A stretch of 19,661 bases of DNA, from contig CALBSQ010000027.1 in NCBI GenBank assembly GCA_937967325.1, forward strand, positions 1 through 19,661, given 5' to 3'. The notes under the pieces are model-generated. The model had not been told where the DNA came from and ran no database searches. It saw only the letters and a list, made by a program, of their open reading frames with translations. Shown one piece after another: positions 15,097 to 19,661 of this stretch (positions are counted from its first letter, which is position 1; each line of letters opens with the position of its first letter). Source of the DNA: an uncultured Chloroflexota bacterium. GTDB lineage: Bacteria > Chloroflexota > UBA4733. Both the position numbers and the translations under genes were made by a program.

Positions 15097-16548
15097 GTGA
15101 CGCGCTTTGATCTCCTCCTGAAGGGAGGTCGGGTCCTCGATCCGGCCAGCGGCGTCGACGGCGGCCGCGACCTCGGCCTGTGCCACGGGCGCGTCGCCGC
15201 CGTGGGCGAGCATCTCGACGCGGGCGCCGCCGGTCACGTGATCGACGTAACGGGCAAGCTGGTGCTGCCGGGCATCGTGGATTGCCACGTCCACGTCTCC
15301 GAGTGGCTCGGCGGCCATCCCGGCCACCGCATGATGGCGGCCAGCGGGGTGATCACCGCCATCGACCACGCCGGCCCCATTGTGGAGGTCTTCCGCACCA
15401 CGCGCCGAGGCGGCGCCGGCCTCAACATCGCGGCGCTCAACGGCATCATCCCGGGCCGGACGGTCCGTGACCGCGAGCCGTCCCGCGACGAGCTCGACGC
15501 CACGGTCGCCGCGGCGCTGGACGGCGGCGCGCTCGGGGTGAAGCTACTCGGCGGCCACTACCCGCTCAGTCCCGAGGCGACACGCCGAGTCATGGAGTCG
15601 GCCAACGCCGCCCAGGCCTACCTGAGCTACCACATCGGCACGCTGGAGATTCCCGACAACGACCTCAACGCGCTGCGCCAGGCGCTGGACATCGCCGGCT
15701 CGCTGCGTCTGCACCTGCCGCACGTCAGCTCCTACTGCCGCGGCTATGTTCTGGGCGATCCCTACCTAGAGATCAAGCAAGCCCTCGACATGGTGGCCGC
15801 CGCCCCCAATGTCGTGGCAGAGTCGCACCTCTCCATCTGGAACGGGACCAGCGGCTTCTGCGTCGACGGCGTCCCGGAAAGTAACGTGACCAAGAAATGC
15901 CTGCGCCTGGGCGGCTATCCGGTGACCGAGGCCGGTCTCCGCCAGGCTATCCTCGACGACTACGGCCGCGCCATCGTTGAGCTCGGCGGCGAGAACGTCC
16001 CGGTGGGCGGTCGCGAGGGTGTGGCCGCCTGGGAGCGTGCCGGCCGTCGCGCCGTGGTGAGCTTCCCCGTCAACGTCGCCGCGGCGCTGCTGGCCTGCGC
16101 CACGGCGCGGGATGCCTGCGGCGACTTCATCATCGACGCCCTCGCCTCCGACGGCGGCGCCATTCCCAGGAACAACCTCGTGCGAGCCGGACTGGCGCTG
16201 GTGCGCTTTGGCGCGCTCTCGCTCTCCGATTGGGTGCGTAAGGTGACGACCACGCCCGCGCGCATGTTCGGGCTGCTACGAAAAGGGCATCTGGCCGAGG
16301 GAGCCGACGCCGACGTCACGGTGGTCGACCTGCAGTCGGACACGGCCGTGCTCGGGATCGCCGCGGGGGCGATCACCATGGTCGATGGCATTGTGGTCGG
16401 ACGGGGAGGACGGTTCATTACCACGGAGCGCGGACGTGCCGCCGTGGAGCAGGCCGGCTTCGCAACGCAGACCGTGCAACTGGAGGATACACTGCTCTAT
16501 CGAGGCTCCTCAACGACCGGTACAGTGGATTCGGTCGGGAGCGCGTGA
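15097..16548 (+). CDS. Amidohydrolase, D-aminoacylase/dihydroorotase-like
   Basis: Cytoplasmic metal-dependent hydrolase of 483 aa with an N-terminal beta-sandwich part (LLLKGGRVLDPASG, 6-19) and a TIM barrel. Binuclear metal ligands can be placed as H64 and H66 (DCHVHV), K149 (GVKLLGG, probably carboxylated), H179 (SYHIG), H206 or H209 (LHLPHVS) and D352 (ASDGGAIPRNN). RMFGLLRKGHLAEGADADVTVVD near the C-terminus is the typical sandwich return. These enzymes hydrolyse N-acyl amino acids, cyclic amides or related C-N bonds. GTG 15097 has GAGGAGG (15081-15087) at 9 bases; TTG 15079 would place the ribosome site inside the gene. It is the last gene of the operon, 14 bp after the transglutaminase-like gene and convergent with the unknown pair. 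The exact substrate is not predictable. Confidence 0.9.
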   Translation: MTRFDLLLKGGRVLDPASGVDGGRDLGLCHGRVAAVGEHLDAGAAGHVIDVTGKLVLPGIVDCHVHVSEWLGGHPGHRMMAASGVITAIDHAGPIVEVFRTTRRGGAGLNIAALNGIIPGRTVRDREPSRDELDATVAAALDGGALGVKLLGGHYPLSPEATRRVMESANAAQAYLSYHIGTLEIPDNDLNALRQALDIAGSLRLHLPHVSSYCRGYVLGDPYLEIKQALDMVAAAPNVVAESHLSIWNGTSGFCVDGVPESNVTKKCLRLGGYPVTEAGLRQAILDDYGRAIVELGGENVPVGGREGVAAWERAGRRAVVSFPVNVAAALLACATARDACGDFIIDALASDGGAIPRNNLVRAGLALVRFGALSLSDWVRKVTTTPARMFGLLRKGHLAEGADADVTVVDLQSDTAVLGIAAGAITMVDGIVVGRGGRFITTERGRAAVEQAGFATQTVQLEDTLLYRGSSTTGTVDSVGSA

Positions 16549-16565
16549 TGCCGGAGTAAGGTCGC

Positions 16566-16994
16566 CTAAGCCGTTGCCAGCACCTTGCGCCTAACGATAT
16601 AATATTCATCACGGTCGAGGGCATCCGCATCGAGCATCACCCGCTCGATCGTCCCGTCCGCCTGCATCTCCAGCCAAGTCGAATCCGCGAACCCGTCGTC
16701 GGGGATGAGACAGGCGGCATGCAGTTGTGAGCAGATGGTGCGAAGCACTGCCCACTCGTCGATTCTGGCTAGGTCGGCCTGGCGCGGAAACGCAGCCACA
16801 TGCAAGCAAAACTCGCCCGCCACCGGCGTCCTCTGAAGCAGCAGCGGCGTCATTTCCGTCACCCGACCGACGGCATCAGCGGCCTCGTCGACGACCATGA
16901 CCTGTTGCGGATCAAGGTGCAAGGCATCGCCAAACGCACGGGCAAGGTCCGGCGCCTCGAACCAGCGCGGCAGCAGCACATCTTCCCAGATCAT
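16566..16994 (-). CDS. Acidic small protein of unknown function, second of an overlapping pair
   Basis: The 142-aa product matches no family I recognise. It is strongly acidic (about 26 Asp/Glu against 12 Lys/Arg), with no signal peptide or membrane segment. Its ATG overlaps the stop of the upstream gene in the ATGA configuration (16991-16994), so the two are translationally coupled. The stop is 17 bp from the convergent amidohydrolase stop. Size, charge and coupling to a basic partner would suit an antitoxin, immunity or chaperone role, but no homology supports that. Confidence 0.72.
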   Translation of the reverse strand: MIWEDVLLPRWFEAPDLARAFGDALHLDPQQVMVVDEAADAVGRVTEMTPLLLQRTPVAGEFCLHVAAFPRQADLARIDEWAVLRTICSQLHAACLIPDDGFADSTWLEMQADGTIERVMLDADALDRDEYYIVRRKVLATA

Positions 16995-17416
16995 GGTCGA
17001 CCCCCTTGCCGCGTCAAGTACACGGTGCGTCCGATATGCCGTGCCTGCGATCTGATATTGCGCGAGTCGAGAATCTCTTCCGCGCGCTCGGATAGTCCAA
17101 ACTCATTATACACCCCCAACGCCCGGAAGGCGCCCCGATCCAAGCGATGAAGGCCGACGCCATCCACGGGATAGAGCCGCCCCGTTGCCTCCTGCTGGTA
17201 CCGCCTCCCGTTGACCAGGAAACGTTCGCCGACGCGGATCGCCTGCCCGGCATTGATCGCGGCAACATCGCCGGCCACATCGACCCACGGCTCAATAACC
17301 GTGTTCAGGGCTTTCGCCAGGCTGCGCTGTGTCACCCTGGTGAGCCAATGGCGTGCAACCGGCGGTTGGGCAGGCCTCGGCGGGAGATGAGGATTCGTGT
17401 TCTGGTCGGTGTCCAT
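16991..17416 (-). CDS. Basic small protein of unknown function, first of an overlapping pair
   Basis: The 141-aa product is Arg-rich (about 20 Arg) with a net positive charge. Residues 1-20 are a Pro-rich, disordered-looking tail. A compact domain of about 45-135 contains GQAIRVGERFLVNGRRY, GRLYPVDGVGLHRLDRGAF and ALGVYNEFGLSERAEEIL. I have an impression of similar hypothetical proteins elsewhere but cannot name a family. There is no signal peptide. ATG 17416 is the only suitable start; no good ribosome site precedes it. It is divergent from the IclR gene across 157 bp and is followed by the acidic partner with a 4-bp overlap. Confidence 0.72.
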   Translation of the reverse strand: MDTDQNTNPHLPPRPAQPPVARHWLTRVTQRSLAKALNTVIEPWVDVAGDVAAINAGQAIRVGERFLVNGRRYQQEATGRLYPVDGVGLHRLDRGAFRALGVYNEFGLSERAEEILDSRNIRSQARHIGRTVYLTRQGGRP

Positions 17417-17504
17417 GAGGCTATGCTAGAGGCCACCTTATCCTCATCGCGCGTTCTGCCGGATCCTTCCCAGCGCAGCAAGGTGAAGGTTATCATCCCG
17501 ACTC

Positions 17505-17533
17505 TTGACGAGGCGGCACGGTCGCGCTATCTT
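17505..17533 (+). promoter_or_regulatory. Sigma70-like promoter of the IclR gene
   Basis: TTGACG (17505-17510), 17-base spacer, TATCTT (17528-17533). Predicted start is near 17540, inside the palindrome at 17536-17556. The -35 hexamer is identical to that of the operon promoter at 8205. Confidence 0.75.
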
Positions 17534-17535
17534 GT

Positions 17536-17556
17536 ACGTGGAATGGTGTTCCACGT
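17536..17556. promoter_or_regulatory. IclR-type operator palindrome
   Basis: Perfect 8-bp arms ACGTGGAA/TTCCACGT are separated by TGGTG. The core TGGAA-N5-TTCCA has the layout of the IclR-family box TGGAAATNATTTCCA. It starts 3 bases after the -10 box and covers the transcription start, a position expected for autorepression. Confidence 0.75.
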
Positions 17557-17573
17557 CAGCAACGGAGCAAGCA

Positions 17574-18374
17574 ATGGCGCCGACCCCGCGGGTAGCCAAG
17601 TATCACGAGCGAGCCCTCCAGCGCGGGCTTGCCATCCTGATCAGCTTCTCCACCGAGCAGCCGGAGCTGTCCGTCGCCGAGCTGAGCCGGCGGCTGGAGC
17701 TGCCGAAGAGCACCGTCGTCCGCCTGATCGACACACTCCGTAGTGAAGGCTTCCTGGAACCGATGGGAGAGCCGGGCCGGTACCGGCTGGGCGTGCGCAC
17801 CTTCGAGGTCGGCTCGGTCTACAGCGCTTCCCTGTCCCTAGAACAGGCCGCGCATCCCGCGCTGGAGCAGTTGGCGGTGGAGAGCGACCGGACCGCCAAC
17901 CTCGCCATCCTGAGCGACGGACAGATCGTCCACGTCATGGTCGTGCCGCCGCCTCACCCCATCCGCTACTACGTCCCGCCGGGAGTACGCGATTTCGCGC
18001 ACTACACCGCGCTGGGCAAGGTGCTGCTGGCCGCGCTGCCGGACGAGCAGGTCGAGCAGGTGCTGGCGCAGCATGGCTTGCCGGGACGAACTGGCCACAC
18101 CATCACGGACCCGGCCCGACTCCGCGCGCAACTCGCCGCCGTCCGCCAGCAGGGATACGCGGTCGACGACCAGGAGAGCGCCACCGGCGTCCATTGCGTT
18201 GCCGCACCGGTGCGCGATAGCGGGCGTCGCACGATCGCGGCGGTGAGCGTGTCCGGGGCCGCCGCGGAGTTGACCGAGACGAGCAGGGCGCGCCTGACGC
18301 AGCTCGTCCAGGAGACCGCCCACGCCATCTCGGTGCGATTGGGACAGGAGGCCGGCGCCTCTCGTGCCGACTGA
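17574..18374 (+). CDS. IclR family transcriptional regulator
   Basis: The 266-aa product is a typical IclR length. The winged helix is at about 10-75 (LSVAELSRRLELPKSTVVRL is the helix-turn-helix, and GRYRLGVRTFEVG the wing and linker). The effector domain is at about 80-260, with ALGKVLLAALPDEQVEQVL and DDQESATGVHCVAAPV, the conserved segments that line the ligand pocket. ATG 17574 has GGAG (17564-17567) at 6 bases. The longer frame from 17505 would begin inside the promoter and is rejected. It is probably autoregulated through the palindrome at 17536-17556, and may control the divergent small pair or the six-gene operon. Effectors of the family are usually small organic acids or sugar derivatives. 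Confidence 0.93.
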   Translation: MAPTPRVAKYHERALQRGLAILISFSTEQPELSVAELSRRLELPKSTVVRLIDTLRSEGFLEPMGEPGRYRLGVRTFEVGSVYSASLSLEQAAHPALEQLAVESDRTANLAILSDGQIVHVMVVPPPHPIRYYVPPGVRDFAHYTALGKVLLAALPDEQVEQVLAQHGLPGRTGHTITDPARLRAQLAAVRQQGYAVDDQESATGVHCVAAPVRDSGRRTIAAVSVSGAAAELTETSRARLTQLVQETAHAISVRLGQEAGASRAD

Positions 18375-18621
18375 CGGAGAACTCGCGGGGCAGGCTTGTG
18401 CAAGCAAGCTGACCCGCCATTGGTAGCGCGACCGCGCAGATGCAGGACCTCGGCACGCTGAAGTCTGGCGCCGCCATGGCGAAGGAGCGCCGGCACGCCG
18501 TACCGTCGTGTCACCGCTCCCCCGGCGGGCCATCGGATTGGCACTGGAATGCCTAACGGGAATCGTAGCGCTCCCTCTTGGGTAGGACGCAGTCGAGCGA
18601 CGAGCTTCAGGATCCAAATTC
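18375..18621. other. Intergenic region after IclR
   Basis: This 247-bp stretch holds a hairpin near its start (18385-18417) and nothing else I can support. Open frames on the minus strand here are continuations of antisense frames over the IclR gene and show no recognisable domain. Confidence 0.5.
18385..18417 (+). terminator. Putative hairpin terminator of IclR
   Basis: GCGGG (18385-18389) pairs with CCCGC (18413-18417). Inside are CAG/CTG and GCTTG/CAAGC pairings around a short loop, giving a compound stem of about 12 pairs. It begins 10 bases after the IclR stop. There is no T-run, so termination is plausible rather than certain. Confidence 0.4.
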
Positions 18622-18650
18622 TTGACCCGTTCGCAACGCTGTGCTAGGTT
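18622..18650 (+). promoter_or_regulatory. Sigma70-like promoter of the small ORF/acyltransferase operon
   Basis: TTGACC (18622-18627), 17-base spacer, TAGGTT (18645-18650). The -10 is weaker than in the other promoters. The predicted start is within a few bases of ATG 18660, so the first message could be nearly leaderless. Confidence 0.5.
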
Positions 18651-18659
18651 GCCAGTGAC

Positions 18660-18833
18660 ATGAACGGCATTTCACAGAGCAAAACAGGTCGGATGAGTGA
18701 TGTGCGAGTAGGAGATGTCACCTTGGCAGCATGTTCAAGGTTGACCCGGCATGCAGCGCTCGCCGTCGTCGCCATCGGCCAGCGGGCGCCCGATTTCCGC
18801 CCGGTGCCCTCGCGACCGGCCGAGGAGGTCTAG
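18660..18833 (+). CDS. Small ORF (57 aa), possible coupled leader peptide
   Basis: The ORF runs from ATG 18660 to TAG 18831-18833. An internal ATG at 18693 would give 46 aa. The protein has a short central hydrophobic stretch (HAALAVVAIG) and ends RPAEEV; no family is recognised. Its last codons (GAG GAG GTC) are at the same time the ribosome-binding site of the next gene, whose GTG begins 2 bases after the stop. That arrangement suggests translational coupling and is the main reason to consider the ORF real. It could instead be untranslated leader. Confidence 0.4.
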   Translation: MNGISQSKTGRMSDVRVGDVTLAACSRLTRHAALAVVAIGQRAPDFRPVPSRPAEEV

Positions 18834-18835
18834 CC

Positions 18836-19555
18836 GTGACCATTCCCGTCATCTTGCTCGGCCCGGGCGGGAATGTTATCGATATGGTCGACATGATCGA
18901 GGACATCAATCGAGCGCACGGCCCGCGTTACGAGCTGCTCGGCTTCCTGGATAACCGAGCGGAGGCAGTAGGGCGGTCCTTCGAGGGCTACCCGGTGCTC
19001 GGTCCGTACGCCGAGGCGCCAATGCTCGCCGGCCGGTTCCCAGACGCCCACTTCTCGACCTGGCTGGGCGGTACCAACAGCTACTGGCGGCGGCCAGAAG
19101 TGATCGGCCACTTGGGCATCCCGGCGGAGCGCTTCGTGACGCTGGTGCATCCGTCCTCCTACGTCTCACGGCGGGCGCACCTCGGACGCGGCGTCATCAT
19201 CTTCCAGAACTGCACAATCGCCAACAATGTCACGCTCGGGGACCACGTGGTCGTGCTGCCCCAGACCGTCGTCTCCCACGACGACAAGATCGGCGACTAC
19301 ACCGCGATCACCGGCGGCGTGGTCCTCGCCGGCAACGTCACGGTTGAACCGAGCTGTTATCTTGGTACCAACTGTTCAATCCACCACGGCATCACCATCG
19401 GCAGGGGTAGCCTGATCGGCATGGGCAGCGTCGTCTTGCACGACGTGCCGCCGTTCCAGGTCATGATGGGCAACCCGGCCCGTAGACTGCGCGACGCGAC
19501 TCGCCCAGCGGATCCCGAGGCGGGAATGACCAGAGGCGTCGGGGAGGAGCGATGA
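18836..19555 (+). CDS. NeuD/PglD-family sugar O/N-acyltransferase
   Basis: The 239-aa product has an N-terminal nucleotide-sugar-binding-like part (IPVILLGPGGNVIDMVDMI, about 3-21, and LLGFLDNR, 34-41). A left-handed beta-helix follows (about 105-215) with hexapeptide repeats such as IANNVTLGDHVVV and IGRGSLIGMGSVV. H148-D149 in VVSHDDKIGDY sits where PglD and NeuD carry the catalytic His and its acidic partner. The enzyme would transfer an acyl group from acyl-CoA to an amino sugar, sialic-acid-like sugar or related molecule. GTG 18836 is chosen because GAGGAGGT (18822-18829) precedes it; the in-frame ATG 18731 lies inside the small ORF and adds 35 Arg-rich residues without homology. Its TGA overlaps the ATG of the next gene. 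Confidence 0.9.
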   Translation: MTIPVILLGPGGNVIDMVDMIEDINRAHGPRYELLGFLDNRAEAVGRSFEGYPVLGPYAEAPMLAGRFPDAHFSTWLGGTNSYWRRPEVIGHLGIPAERFVTLVHPSSYVSRRAHLGRGVIIFQNCTIANNVTLGDHVVVLPQTVVSHDDKIGDYTAITGGVVLAGNVTVEPSCYLGTNCSIHHGITIGRGSLIGMGSVVLHDVPPFQVMMGNPARRLRDATRPADPEAGMTRGVGEER

Positions 19556-19661
19556 GCCGGGGTGTACCGTTCCCTCCAGACGGGCTGCCCAGTCCGGGAC
19601 CCCGATACGCGACCAGGGGCATGGTGGCCTCGAGCTCGCCGGAGGCCGCCGCGGTGGGCAT
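19552..19661 (+). CDS. Gamma-glutamyltransferase-like protein, 5' partial
   Basis: Only 36 codons are present before the window ends. The start ATG overlaps the acyltransferase stop (ATGA, 19552-19555) and follows GGGGAGGAG (19541-19549). The visible end, ATRGMVASSSPEAAAVG, matches the N-terminal signature region of gamma-glutamyltransferase-family Ntn hydrolases (GMVAxxxPLAxxAG). There is no signal peptide before it, unlike secreted GGTs. The catalytic Thr would lie several hundred residues downstream and cannot be checked. Translational coupling links it to the acyltransferase. Confidence 0.65.
   Translation, partial: MSRGVPFPPDGLPSPGPRYATRGMVASSSPEAAAVG

Noticed and set aside
18731..18835. 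ATG 18731 as the start of the acyltransferase
   Set aside because: It adds 35 Arg/Pro/Ala-rich residues before the conserved IPVILLG strand; GTG 18836 has a strong Shine-Dalgarno sequence at the right distance.

Overview
The window is high-GC (by eye about 65 %) bacterial DNA that starts with 31 bases of Illumina Nextera adapter. It is therefore a short-read, possibly metagenomic, contig end, and native DNA begins at base 32. No rRNA, tRNA or CRISPR was seen. A Chloroflexota (Thermomicrobia-like) source is my best guess. It rests on a DUF4012 protein next to a sugar transferase, lipoproteins with long Ala/Ser/Thr linkers, a REP-type hairpin whose translation gives the familiar LTPWPPLRRGEGE peptide, and two small IclR and ROK sugar regulons. 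None of this is decisive and an actinobacterial source is not excluded.

Layout. (1) 32-2870: a small monotopic phosphoglycosyl transferase on the minus strand, divergent from a DUF4012 membrane-anchored protein; this is envelope or exopolysaccharide biosynthesis. (2) 2933-3630: a secreted Ser/Thr/Pro-rich small protein ending in an LPHTG sequence. It has a clear sigma70-like promoter, and a 132-bp MITE-like element with perfect 17-bp terminal inverted repeats and an 8-bp target duplication sits just upstream of it. (3) 3697-8171: a HAD sugar phosphatase divergent from a Gfo/Idh/MocA dehydrogenase, with a perfect 17-bp palindrome and a REP hairpin between them; then a ROK repressor divergent from an SDR dehydrogenase. 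This looks like carbohydrate catabolism. (4) 8205-16548: a strong promoter followed by six same-strand genes: sugar-binding lipoprotein, Gfo/Idh/MocA, six-bladed Kelch propeller, GATase-like/NodB-deacetylase-like fusion, transglutaminase-like Cys-His-Asp protein and D-aminoacylase/dihydroorotase-like amidohydrolase. This combination is the most novel-looking part. (5) 16566-17416: an overlapping pair of unknown small genes on the minus strand, one basic and one acidic. (6) 17505-18374: an IclR regulator with a textbook promoter and a palindromic operator over its own start point. (7) 18622-19661: a promoter, a 57-codon small ORF, a NeuD/PglD-type acyltransferase and the start of a gamma-glutamyltransferase-like gene, apparently translationally coupled.

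Working model (inference). The lipoprotein captures a carbohydrate-like or amide-containing compound outside the cell. The cytoplasmic enzymes of regions 4 and 3 then oxidise, de-acylate and open it. IclR and ROK repressors respond to intermediates. No ABC permease or ATPase is in the window, so uptake must rely on components encoded elsewhere.
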